The notes under the pieces are model-generated. The model saw only the letters and a program-made list of their open reading frames with translations, had not been told where the DNA came from and ran no database searches. A stretch of 64,000 nt of DNA from Hygrophila difformis (Eukaryota > Streptophyta > Magnoliopsida > Lamiales > Acanthaceae): the NCBI GenBank assembly GCA_030278955.1, contig JAOANR010000009.1, positions 39,890,945 through 39,954,944 of the forward strand, in the 5' to 3' direction. How positions within the stretch are numbered: the first letter of the stretch is position 1; each line of letters starts with the position of its first letter. Both the position numbers and the translations under genes were made by a program. Shown here one piece after another: positions 34,315-45,017 of the stretch.

Positions 34315-36748
34315 TGTAACACCCCGGATTTGATAACCCAGGCCGGGATGTCACCGTCACATCTCTCTTAGCAGGACACGGATTCTCCGGGCTTGCCAAA
34401 GAGATGCAAGGCTATAGGTATTGCAAAAAGTTTTAAAAACAAGTCCGGAATCTATTTAAAAAAAATAATAATATGTATCATCCACACATATAGTAGTAGT
34501 AATAGTATATCGCAGCGGAAAAATGTAAAGTGGGCCGACATGGCTAAAACTCAGGATTTACATGCCCGTTATGCAAATATCATGAAAGCACTAAAAACAA
34601 TGTTAAAGTTTTTCCATTCCCCAATGCATATGCTCATGCATTAACTTCATACTCTGGAAAGAAAAGAGAAAACAACAATTTTATCAGTATATAAAATACT
34701 GAGTAAGTCGATCCTAACATAACAATAAAGGGATTTAATTAGATAATTAAAATTTCACTCCTAACATGCATTCACGAAATTTAAAGGAAATAATATTTTA
34801 ATTGTGTACTTGAACATGCATTTAATCCACAATAACAATTTAGTCATGATATGAAATTTAAAGACATAATTTAAATGCATAATTTAAAGACATGCATAAA
34901 TAAATAAATACTTAAAAATATTAAATCTTTTATTTCCCCGTTACGTAACCATTTCTCAGTGTTTTGTATAGCTGGTGATCCGGCGGCCGCAGCCGTTTCG
35001 TAAGTATCTCGTTTGCCGGTGATCCGGCGGCCGCAGCCGTATCTGTCATACCCAGTACCGCTCCGGAGCCTCGGGAAATCCATACGGACAACCCGAGAAA
35101 GTAGGCCATGTATCTCCCGCCGATTGGCGTAATATCTCATCAAATTCTCTCGTCCATTATAGGCCCGAAGAGAAAGGCTAGAGGGGCACCCTGCAGAGCA
35201 CTCACCCTCCACCTAAGTATCTCATGTATCGTTTAGATTTAATGTATCGGGGTTTTCAAAAGTATAGATGTATCGTATTTCAAATCTTTGATCGTTTCGA
35301 AATTTCAAAATCCTTCGATTTAAAAGTAACTTGGCGTCACAGTTTACGCCTTTTCAATTTAAAAATTCGGTTTAAGTCCGAAAAATCTGAAAATTTCACA
35401 GTCTATGCAAAACACCCTAACGAACAACTTTCGTGTTTTAACTTTCTCGAAATAAATTGAGGAAACATGTCAAAAATCGAGTTTAACGCGGAAACAGTTT
35501 ACTGTCCCAAAGCAGATTTGTCACAGTTCGGAAAATTGGCTTTTTGACATATCAAATGGACTCCAAAAATTCTCAAATTTTAACCACATATACTAGACAT
35601 GATTATCTATAACTTTCATTTAGATTGCAAAGATCAAATCGGACTACAAAATATAGAAACAGACTCACTAAGTTCGGACATGTTCATAGGCAGATTTCAA
35701 ACACGTTTTGTCAAAACAGTTTCTTTTCGATGCGATTTAAAATAGCAAACGTTAACGAAAATGTCTGAAATTTTTACACAACTTAGATTTATGTGTTAGG
35801 ATTAAAAGTCTAGTTTTGAGTTTCCCGGATTGAATCCTCAAAATATGAGTTTTAGACAGATTTCAAAAATTGTACGTATTGGGGTTTTTAATTTTGGTTT
35901 TTACGTTTCGTTGCATTACGACTATACCGGACGCCCCTAGACCACCCGTATTGATATGGAAGGCTCAACTTACTGTGATAGGGAGTTTTGGTCGTCCTAG
36001 GGTCGCTGGCTCGTCCAAATTTGCTACGACCGGATCTCCTCAACGTCAAGCTTCCGACTTTGGCCACGACTTCAAATCGGAAGAAGAAATCCAATGTTAG
36101 ATCGAGTTTTCGGGTTCAAAAACTTAAATGGAAACCTATGGACGACTTACCACAGTTTAGAACACTGAAGATCTTGTATTCCACGCCTCCTTCGTCGGTT
36201 TTCGTCGCCGGGAAGTGATCGGAAAGTCGTCGGGAAGTCGCCGGAAAGTGTTTTGGCTTTGGAGAGAGTTTGGGAGAGTCTAGGGTGAATGGAGGCTGAC
36301 AAATGGAGTGGGAATCACCCCTCCTTCGACCTAATTCACCTTCCCCCGTCCAAAATCCGCTTTCCAAAGTCGGGGGGTCGAATTATGGTAAGAAATCGCC
36401 GAAAACGCGCAACTTGTCAAATTCTGTGGGACCACGCGGGGTTGGCGTGCCTTTTGGCCAAACCCCGACGGATCGGATCGCACGGACCCGCCCGGACCGC
36501 AGTCCTTCCACGTTTTCGCGCTCGATTTTCCGGGTCATTTTCGGATTATGCTTCTCATCATAAATTTATTCCGTCTCAATTCGATTTCACGCTTGGAATC
36601 TTAAGACCGTCGGTTTTGGTCCGTCGGGTTCTAATTCGTCGTCCTTTGACTTCCGTGCATTTCCGCGTCTGCGGGTTCTCGGAAACAAAACCTTCTCTCC
36701 TATTGGATTAATTCCTATTTTAATATTCTAAAATTTACGGGTATTACA
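34315..36748 (-). repeat. Element B 5' LTR (2434 bp, with a micro-inversion)
   Basis: Runs from TGTAATACCCG at 36748 to GTGTTACA at 34315 on the minus strand. Donor-like GTAAGT motifs are at 36145-36150 and 35968-35973. A branch-like CTTAC, a hairpin (34684-34702) and a TTTCTTTCCAG acceptor ending at 34654 follow. At 36467-36504 a 38-bp piece is inverted relative to the 3' LTR and its flanks are missing, which explains the shorter length. I see no clear TATA box at the place where A and C have theirs. Confidence 0.93.
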
Positions 36749-36753
36749 ATGGT

Positions 36754-38217
36754 TCAATTAACTCACATTATGAAAAACATGGAATTTTTAACAAGAAAAT
36801 AACTTTATACTTAATATAACTAAAATGATATATTCTAGTAATGTTTCATCCATTTAATTAATCAAAAATGCCATTTTAATTAATTTAAGATAATTTTCAG
36901 ATTTAAAATTCTCAAAAATTCCAACTTTTTGATGTTAATCCAAAAATTTTCACATTATACATTCAACCCATGTTCTACAACACTTGTTCATGTTAAAAGT
37001 AGAATTTAGACAATCAAAATCAAATTTCATCCCACATTCTACAAAAACCCAAAATTCAAGTAACAACACCAATACCAAAATTAATGCATTCCAAAGCACT
37101 AGAATATGATAATAATTGAATTAGGATAGCCATTCTTACCTAAATTGAAGGATTGGAACACTTTGAAGAGGAATCCCTAAATTTGAAGAACTAGGGTTGA
37201 AGAACCCTAATTTGATTCAAACAAAACAAAATTTGGGTTTTGGAATGAGAATTTGAACAATGTAGATAAGAATTGATAGGAAGAAACAAGAATTGGAAGA
37301 ATTTTTACCAAAGTGGCGCAAATGTGTCGCTTGGAGAAGAAAAGTGGCACTCGGTTGGAAGAACAAGAGGGAAGGGCTCGGTCGAAAATGAGGAAGAAAA
37401 GAAGTTTTTGGGTTTAAAACCCCGATCCTGAACCGGGTCAGGATTCTGACCCGCCGGGTCAGGCGCCATTTGTGGCGCTGAAGCCACCTTTTAGGCGCCG
37501 CACAGTTGATGCGGCGCATTTTTGGATCAAGAAATTTTCTAAGTCTGAAAGTGGCGCAATTTTTGGCGCTAGGGAGCAGTTTTATGCGCCACACAGTATA
37601 TGTGGCGCATAAACTGACTCCAAATTTTCAAATGTTTGTAATTGGCGCATAAAGTGGCGCCTGAGCTCGGTTTTAGGCGCCACCACGAAGGTGTGGCGCC
37701 TGATCTGAGTCTGTGACACTCGAATTTCAGCTCAAACACAACCAAAATGAAAGTTTATTCAATTCCTAAGGTTAGCAAGTCAGATTTAGCGTATATAAAC
37801 TCCTTAAATCTTCCCGGGTCATAATTCTCCTCAATTAAACCAACTAGTTCATATAGATCCTTCTCCTCAATTCATCACCGAGTCAAAATACACATGTCAA
37901 GATCAATTCTCCAAGCACACTCAAATCCATCATTTCTCAACATTTTGCTACTTATTCCAATTCAAAGGCAATGTCCTACTCAATTTATTTAACACATGCA
38001 AATAACATAGCATAACATTTAAATAACATAATTAAAATAAAAACACATCTAACTTAAATTAACAAAAGCAATAAAGCAAATAAAAGCACATAAACAATAA
38101 AATGCAAGATATTTTTGTCCTTTTCTTTCATTTTATAATTTTTATTGGTTTTTATAAATTTAATAAATAAAAACTCAACATAATTAAAATGCAATGCAAT
38201 CACTTCAATAAGCAGAT
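36754..38217 (-). other. Z region downstream of pol, with a cluster of GGCGC-type hairpins
   Basis: No convincing ORF. 36754-37130 is plain AT-rich sequence. Between 37310 and 37705 the word TGGCGC/GGCGCC recurs more than a dozen times and builds three hairpins: 37495-37517 (8 bp), 37581-37613 (13 bp) and 37675-37701 (9 bp). 37740-38217 is AT-rich again. Together with 7073-7509 this forms a ~1.9 kb spacer between the Z pol and its env-like ORF. Confidence 0.6.
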
Positions 38218-40692
38218 TTAAATAACCAGAGGCTTAACATTAATTTGTTCGATGAATTTAACTTCATCTCCAAAATAATGTTTAAGTCTTTGACCAATTA
38301 CAGTAAATTCCCTTTCATCTTCAGCTTTTAAAACTACTGCACCATTATCCAACACTTTAACAATCCTAAAAGGCCCTGACCACTTTGTCTTCAATTTACC
38401 GGGAAACAGTTTAAATCTAGAATTATATAAAAGTACTAATTGTCCAGTTTCAAACACCTTAGGCCTAAGCATCTTGTCATGATAAAGCTTTGTTCTCTCC
38501 TTATAAATTAGAGCATTATCATAAGCTTGACGTCTAATTTCTTCTAATTCAGTAAGATCTATTTTCCTTTTTTCTTGAGCCTCTTTAAATTCAAAATTCA
38601 ATTTCTTCATAGCCCAAAGTGATTTAAACTCAAGTTCAAAAGGTAAGTGACAAGCTTTACCATAAACCAATTTAAAAGGAGTCATACCTATAGGTGTTTT
38701 AAAAGCTGTCCTATAAGCCCACAATGCTTCATCTAACTTAAAAGCCCAATCTTTTCTAGATTTTCCTACAGTGGCTTCCAAAATCTTTTTAATCTCACGA
38801 TTAGTGACTTCTACCTGACCATTGGCTTGAGGATGATAGGGTGTTGTTATCCTATGATGAACATGAAATCTAGATAACAATTGATTAACAGCCCTATTGA
38901 CAAAATGAGATCCACCATCACTAATGATCGCTTTAGGCACACCAAAACGAGTAAAGATTTGCTTTTTCAAAAATTTAATCACTTGTTTAGCATCATTTAA
39001 AACACATGATTCAGCTTCTACCTATTTTGATACATACTCTACAGCAACAAGAATATACAACTTCCCATTAGATGGTGGAAATGGACCCATGAAATCAATT
39101 CCACACAAATCAAACAACTCAACGGGCATAATTCCTTTTAATGGCATTTCATCTCTTTTAGTGATATTACCAGCCCTTTGACATACATCAAATTTTAGCA
39201 CAAATGATCTAGCATCACGATAAATATTAGGCCAATATAAAGCACCTTCAAGTACCTTATGAGCTGTCCTATTTGGTCCAACATGTCCTCCTCCAAGTCC
39301 TTCGTGGCAAGCCCTTAACACTTTTTCAAAATCCTCATCAGGGATGCATCTCCTTATGATCTGATCTGAACAGAGTCTAAACAAGTAAGGTTCATCCCAA
39401 ATAAAATATTTAGCATCAGTTTTAATTTTTTGTTTTTGGCTATGCGATTTTAAATGATCAGGAATTACACCACATGCTAAATAATTTACAAAATCAGCAA
39501 ACCACGGATCAGAGGAAGTGTTATTAATTAAATATAAATTTTCATCAGGAAATGCATCATTAATTAATCTTTCTTCCCCTTTTTCATGCTCCAGTCTAGA
39601 TAGATGATCAGCTACAGGATTGTCATCTCCTTTCCTATCCTTAATTTCTAAGTCAAATTCCTGCAACAATAATACCCATATAATTAACCGTGGTTTAGCA
39701 TTCTTCTTTGCAAATAAATATTTAATAGCAGCATGATCAGTGTAAACTACAGTTTTTGAGCCTATTAGATATGGTCTAAACTTTTCACACGCATAAACAA
39801 CAGATAAAAGTTCTTTTTCAGTGGTGACATAATTTCTCTGGGCAGTATTTAAAGCCTGACTAGCATAATAAATAACATGAAGTTTCTTATCCTTTCGTTG
39901 ACCCAATACTGCTCCAACAGCAAAATCACTAGCATCGCTCATGATCTCAAATGGCAAACTCCAGTCAGGTGGCTGAATAATTGGTGCTGTCACCAATGCT
40001 TCCTTGATCCTATTGAACGCCTCAATACACTCGTCAGTAAAATCGAACTCGACATCCTTACATAGCAGCTTAAACAGAGGCAATGCAATTTTTGAAAAAT
40101 CTTTTATAAACCTTCGATAAAATCCAGCATGTCCCAGAAAACTTCTCAAAGTTTTTAAATTATTAGGAGGTGGAATTTTTGCAATCACTTCTACTTTAGC
40201 CCTATCAACTTCAATGCCATTTTTAGAAATCCTATGTCCTAAGACAATACCTTCATTAACCATAAAATGACATTTTTCCCAATTAAGAACTAAATTTGAC
40301 TCTTCACATCTAATCAGAACTTTTTTCAAGTTAATTAAGCATTTTTCAAAATCAGACCCGAAACAGAAAAATCATCCATAAAAACTTCGATGCATGTCTC
40401 AATTAAATCAGAAAATATAGACATCATGCATCTCTGAAATGTAGCTGGAGCATTACATAAACCAAATGGCATTCTCTTATATGCAAATGTACCGTAAGGA
40501 CATGTAAATATAGTTTTATCTTGATCCTCAGGTGCAATTGGAACTTGATTATAACCAGAATAGCCATCTAAAAAGCAATAAAACTCATGACCAGCTAAAC
40601 GCTCTAGCATTTGATCAATAAAAGGCAATGGAAAATGATCTTTCCTAGTCTTATCATTCAATCTCCTATAATCAATGCATACACGCCATCCA
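38218..40692 (-). pseudogene. pol: Athila-lineage element Z pol remnant: RT, RNase H, integrase
   Basis: Reading leftwards from 40692: RT (WRVCIDYRRLN, LDGYSGYNQV with the catalytic Asp, [19 protein letters not shown]), RNase H ([32 protein letters not shown]), the integrase zinc finger (GGHVG, CQRAG) and core D ([10 protein letters not shown]), D ([10 protein letters not shown]), E ([12 protein letters not shown]), ending at 38218. It is broken by a one-base deletion near 40365 (after FMDDFSV), which shifts frame, and by TGG-to-TAG at 39022-39024 in the integrase. Its N-terminal RT, protease and gag lie beyond the D/E insertion at 40693, outside the window. It is closely similar in type to Y but a separate, older copy. 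Confidence 0.9.
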
Positions 40693-41397
40693 TGTAACAC
40701 CCCGGATTTGATAACCCAGGCCGGGATGTCACCGCCACATCTCTCTAGCAAGACACGGATTCTCCGGGCTTGCCAAAGAGATGCAAGGCTATAGGTATTG
40801 CAAAAAGGTTTAAAAACAAGTCCGGAATCTATTTAAAAAATAATAATAAGTATCATCCACACATATAGTAGTAGTAATAGTATATCCCAGCGGAAAAATG
40901 TAAAGTGGGCCGACATGGCCAAAACTCGGGATTTACATGCCCGTTATGCAAATATCATGAAAGCACTAAAACAATGTTAAAGTTTTTCCAACCCCCAATG
41001 CATATGCTCATGCATTATCTTCATACTCTGGAAAAAAAAGAGAAAACAACAATTTTATCAGTATATAAAATACTGAGTAAGTCGATCCTAACATAACAAT
41101 AAAGGGGTTTAATTAGATAATTAAAATTTCACTCCTAACATGCATTCACAAACTTTAAAGGAAATAATATTTTAATTGTGTACTTGAACATGCATTTAAT
41201 CCACAATAACAATTTAGTCATGATATGAAATTTAAAGACATAATTTAAATGCATAATTTAAAGACATGCATAATTAAATAAATACTTAAAAATATTAAAT
41301 CTTTTATTTCCCCGTTACGTAACCATTTCTCAGTGTTTTGTATAGCCGGTGATCCGGCGGCTGCAGCCGTTTCGTAAGTATCTCGTTTAGCCGGTGA
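40693..41397 (-). repeat. Element D 3' LTR, left part (split by element C)
   Basis: The B-family LTR end (minus-strand GTGTTACA at 40693) is inserted in the Z RT. The flanking ATCCA (40688-40692) should be one TSD copy. It breaks at GGTGA (41393-41397), where C is inserted, and resumes at 52581. It contains the hairpin and acceptor region of this LTR family (near 41030-41080). Confidence 0.92.
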
Positions 41398-41968
41398 TGT
41401 AATACCCGAGAATTTTCCAACATAACATAAAACAATAATTAAATAAATAAATAATAAATAAAATAAATACTATAAGTAAATAAACAAATCCAGCAAATAA
41501 AAGAAATAAATAAAGATAAGGAAATGAGAAATGAGACTTTTACTTAAAAAGGAATTAAAGGAATTTAATTAAACAAAAGGATGGATAAAGGGTACACCAA
41601 AACCCGACACTAATGAACTCGAGTATTCGAGTCCAAAACATTCAATTAGACTGGGAATAAAATTAGAGAGAAAGTAAGAACCCGAATATACCCCGGAAAT
41701 CGGAATTCGGAAGCATAGAGGGATAGAAACCCGAAAGAGAGGCGGAAACGCACGACGGATCGCACGACCCGCCCGGACCGAAGTCCAGGCGAAGTCGGCG
41801 CGGTGGCCGCGCGGTGGAAGGGCTTCAGCGCGCCACGACCGCGCCACCCCACAGATTTGGTCGTTGCGTGAATCTCTCACCCGAACGCGGATTTTTCGAC
41901 TTTCGGTTGAACATCTCTCGACTCCAGACTTTTAGGTCGGCCGTGGACGCCCTAGGGATTGAGAATTC

Positions 41969-41976
41969 TATAAATA
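41969..41976 (+). promoter_or_regulatory. TATA box in element C 5' LTR
   Basis: TATAAATA, about 570 bp into the LTR and 140 bp before the first donor motif. It is conserved in position with element A and repeated at 50550-50557 in the 3' LTR. Confidence 0.75.
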
Positions 41977-42115
41977 AGCCCCTTGGGAGCCCCGAACAAG
42001 TTTACCAAACCCTAAAACATTCTATACGTTCGAAACCCTAAATCCGGAGTCGTCGGAGGCACGAAACCAAGACGAACGCTGTTGGACGAGTTCTCTACAG
42101 ATCTCCATAGTCGTG

Positions 42116-42299
42116 GTAAGTCTCGGTCCAATCTCTATTCAATAAACGATTCGAAAACGAATCCTAATCATCTCCTTTTTCTTTCTACACCCCCGTATCG
42201 AATCTAGATCGTAGAACCCGACGAACGGAGAGGAGAGACGGTGATCTGGAAGCCACGCCTCCGAATTGGACATTCCCGACGTTCATAGACACTGTAAGT
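42116..42299 (+). promoter_or_regulatory. Paired candidate 5' splice sites in element C LTR
   Basis: GTAAGT at 42116-42121 (preceded by TCGTG) and at 42294-42299 (preceded by ACT), 178 bp apart. Equivalent pairs exist in A (5323 and 5146), B (36150 and 35973) and F (63094 and 63273) with spacing 177-179. Between them a CCTAAT and pyrimidine tract precede ATCTAG, a possible acceptor for a short first intron. Splicing itself is inferred. Confidence 0.5.
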
Positions 42300-43584
42300 T
42301 AACCTTACATGGTTTTGGGAGATTTTAAAACATTCGAAACCTAAAAGATTCAACAAGAACCACAAATCTGTCCACTTTTGTTTTCTACCGACGCAACAGA
42401 TTTGGTGAATTTTTCCGACCCTTAAAACGAACTCAAACGGAAAAACTTAAAACACGAAAAACGTTCCTAAGACTTAGAACTAGCTACTGTAAAAATTTGA
42501 GAATTTTTGGAGTTGATTTGATATGTGAAAACCCGTTGAAACCGAACTGTTTTATTTTAGATCTTGAAATCTTGGACAGAACTTAGGAATGATCTTGATC
42601 TCGTTTTTGGCATAGGATCTAGGCTGTTTTAGATCTTTGGCCGAACATGAAAGTTGTAGATAAATGTCTCAAGATGATCCCTGTCAAATTTCATTAAATT
42701 TGGAGTTGAATTGATATGGTAGAATGTGAAAATGTAAACTGTGACACTTTGGACTCGGACAGATTTCTTGTTATGCGAAAATTGGCGATTTTAACCTACT
42801 TAGGTATCTCGGATTGAAAAAGTTAAAACACGAAAGTTGTAGATCTTGATGTTTCCGAGTCAGATATGAAATTTTGGAATTTTTGGAATTAAATCTGATT
42901 TTAGACGAATTTTGGAGTAAACTGTGATTTACCGAACGAAATTTTGAAATCTTATTGAAACATGGAATTAACCTTTAGGGTTGAAACGAATTGAGATATT
43001 ATTTCTAAATTAATACATTGGAAGGCAGATTTTAAAAACTAAATCCCCTTACAAACTTGATAAATTAAAATTAGGGGTGAGTGCTCTGCAGGGTGCCCCC
43101 TAACGATTCACTTCGTGCCGTAATGGACGATGGTGACCCCGCGCGCTATACTTGAAATGTGATATTGCCAAAACGGCGAAACTTAGAGCCTACACTCTCG
43201 TGAATATCCGTATGGGTTTCCCGAGGCTCCGGAGTGGTACTGGGTATGGCTGATACGGCTGCGGCCGCCGGGCTACCGGCTAAACTTGTTGACATAGCGA
43301 TTTTTATCGTGAAACTTTGAAATACCAAATCGGGAATGTAATGGGGATTCTAAATTAAATTAAACTAGATTAAATGATATTGTTGTCAAATTAAATTATT
43401 TAAATGCTTTATTTAAATTATGACTATTATCTTGAACCATGTGGTATGTGTTATTAAATAGAGCCTGAGATAAATTATGCTATTGGATAGGGATTAGATG
43501 AAACTAAATATTATGTTATTATCATGCTTTTGTTAAATTATTAAACTTATGGCTTTTAAACCCTACAATCATGCATGTGTTAAC

Positions 43585-43634
43585 TTACTCAGCAATTTTG
43601 CTGACCAAAACCATTTTTATTCCTTTCTTTACAG
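43585..43634 (+). promoter_or_regulatory. Candidate branch point, hairpin and 3' splice site in element C LTR
   Basis: CTTAC at 43584-43588, the hairpin TCAGCAA/TTGCTGA at 43589-43604, then a pyrimidine-rich run ending TTTCTTTACAG at 43634. A and B have the same order, with stem changes that preserve pairing. Confidence 0.5.
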
Positions 43635-43997
43635 AATATGTGGAATGAGCCTGTATGAGCACGAATCATGCATGGGATTTTGGGGATTGTTATTTTGTTT
43701 TTAAATTTCGTACTTAGACTATATTATGAACGGGCCTGTTTAACCCGTGTTTTGGCCATGTCGGCCCTTTTTATAATTTCCGCTGCGATACTGTACTAAA
43801 CTAAATATTTCCGCTGCGCTATGCTATTATTATTTTCGAATTATATTGTTTGGGCTATTTCGAATGCTTTAAATGTTTTAAATACTGCAATACCTAGCCT
43901 TGCATCTCTTTAGTAAGCTCGGAGAAACCGTGTCTTACTAGGGAGATGTGGCGGTGACATCCCGACCTGGGTGACCAAAAACCGGGGTGTTACAAGT

Positions 43998-44010
43998 TGG
44001 TATCAGAGCC
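43998..44010 (+). other. Primer binding site (initiator tRNA-Met), element C
   Basis: TGGTATCAGAGCC three bases after the LTR end. Confidence 0.93.
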
Positions 44011-44242
44011 CGGCTATTTTTAAACTATTATTTAAACCACTATTATTTTTAAACTATTATTTTTTTTAAACCATTAATATTTTTAAGCTACTATTAATAT
44101 TTTGACTATTATTTTAAATTTTTAAACTTTTATTTCCATGGAGAAATTTTATTTTAAAACCCATGGGAAAAATATATATGGTGCATTAAATTACTATTGG
44201 GGGGAAAATATCATTTGCATATGCATGTTGCATCTCTGCCAT

Positions 44243-44380
44243 GAACTTAGAATCTTTGCGAAACTCGAACTTAGAATCTTTGCGAAACTTGAACTTAGCA
44301 TCTTGGCGAAACTTGAACTTAGAATCTTGGAAACTCGAACTTAGAATCTTGGCGAATTGAACTTAGAATCTTGGCGAATA
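44243..44380 (+). repeat. Leader minisatellite, ~6 units of 22-24 bp
   Basis: Units of the type GAACTTAGAATCTTGGCGAA follow each other, ending 28 bp before the uORF ATG. Traces of the unit occur in the leader of A. Confidence 0.85.
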
Positions 44381-44407
44381 TTAACGTAGATCTCTTGCTT
44401 GCGCTAG

Positions 44408-44743
44408 ATGGCTAGTCAGGACATGATGCAGTTGATGGTCAGGATGATGAGCGTTCATCTCGATTCCCACCAAACCCTAGAGCAAATGAAGTACCGTATG
44501 GCTCAGTTGGAGGCCAATTTACATCACATGGGCAACTTGAGAGAGGCGGATCATCACCGCATAAACCAACTCGAGCGCCAAGTCCAAACCCTCACTACAC
44601 AAAACTTAATACTAAAGGAATACATCGATGCCCACGGGCAAGACTTAAACACTATCTTTGACGACCTACTACCGCCGAGTTCGGAGGAGGAAGATCCGGA
44701 GGAAGATCCTGCTACCCCGCCGAGAGACGTCATGAGGCACTAG
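44408..44743 (+). CDS. Upstream ORF of element C: 111-aa coiled-coil protein
   Basis: ATG at 44408 in the context GCTTGCGCTAG, stop at 44743, 275 bp before gag and in another frame. Residues ~5-80 are rich in regularly spaced Leu/Met/Ile (MKYRMAQLEANL, RINQLERQVQTLTTQNLILKEY), predicting a coiled coil. The tail is acidic and Pro-rich (PPSSEEEDPEEDP). It aligns with the B/D/E uORF around LREADHH-I-QL--QV--L-TQ at roughly 30% identity, so it is an old, conserved component rather than a chance frame. No known domain is recognised and its function is unknown. Because it sits upstream of gag on the same RNA, it must either be translated first or be removed or skipped to reach gag. Confidence 0.75.
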   Translation: MASQDMMQLMVRMMSVHLDSHQTLEQMKYRMAQLEANLHHMGNLREADHHRINQLERQVQTLTTQNLILKEYIDAHGQDLNTIFDDLLPPSSEEEDPEEDPATPPRDVMRH

Positions 44744-45017
44744 AGATTCTACTGTTAGACATTGTTTTGCTAGAAAAATATTTCTACTTTTGTACTAAAA
44801 TTTCTTTTGAGGAAATAAAATGCCGATTTATTTTTTTTTAAAAAAAAATCAAAACAAAACAAAACAAAACAAAATAAAATGAAACCCCAAAACAGACGAT
44901 GCTTCTTAACTCGAACAAAGCACCACGTGCTAAATTACTGCACACATATACATTCATAGAAATTGCTTAGACTATATGCTAAATCCATCAGTCCTAAACT
45001 ATCCTATTTGTACCAGA
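44744..45017 (+). other. Element C leader between uORF and gag, with a CAAAA repeat
   Basis: A (CAAAA)5-like tract at about 44851-44876 after an A-run, in the same place as in B, D and E. The rest is AT-rich and non-coding. Confidence 0.7.

Larger units (their letters stand above)
7515..36748 (-). mobile_element. Element B: Tekay/Del chromovirus LTR retrotransposon, split by nested Athila element Y
   Basis: It has two LTRs of ~2.45 kb, a 5-bp TSD (ATGGT), an initiator-Met PBS (34299-34311), a coiled-coil uORF (33475-33852) and gag-pol on the minus strand. Gag-pol is one reading frame split by Y between 30820 and 13021. The codon phase is the same on both sides of the 5-bp duplication, so B had an uninterrupted Gag-Pol frame of about 1590 residues before Y landed. 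A missense change in the RT active site (12848-12850) would make it inactive now. Confidence 0.93.
41398..43994 (+). repeat. Element C 5' LTR (2597 bp)
   Basis: TGTAATACCCGAG...GGGGTGTTACA. Features in order: a GC-rich box (41755-41830), a TATA box (41969-41976), GTAAGT donors at 42116 and 42294, three degenerate ~190-bp repeats (units near 42453, 42646 and 42829), a GCGGCCGC element (43262-43269), a branch-like CTTAC with hairpin (43589-43604), and a pyrimidine-rich acceptor ending at 43634. Confidence 0.95.

Noticed and set aside
44138..44344. 68-codon frame in the C leader with a repeated Leu-rich motif
   Set aside because: The motif is simply the translation of the 22-24-bp minisatellite.
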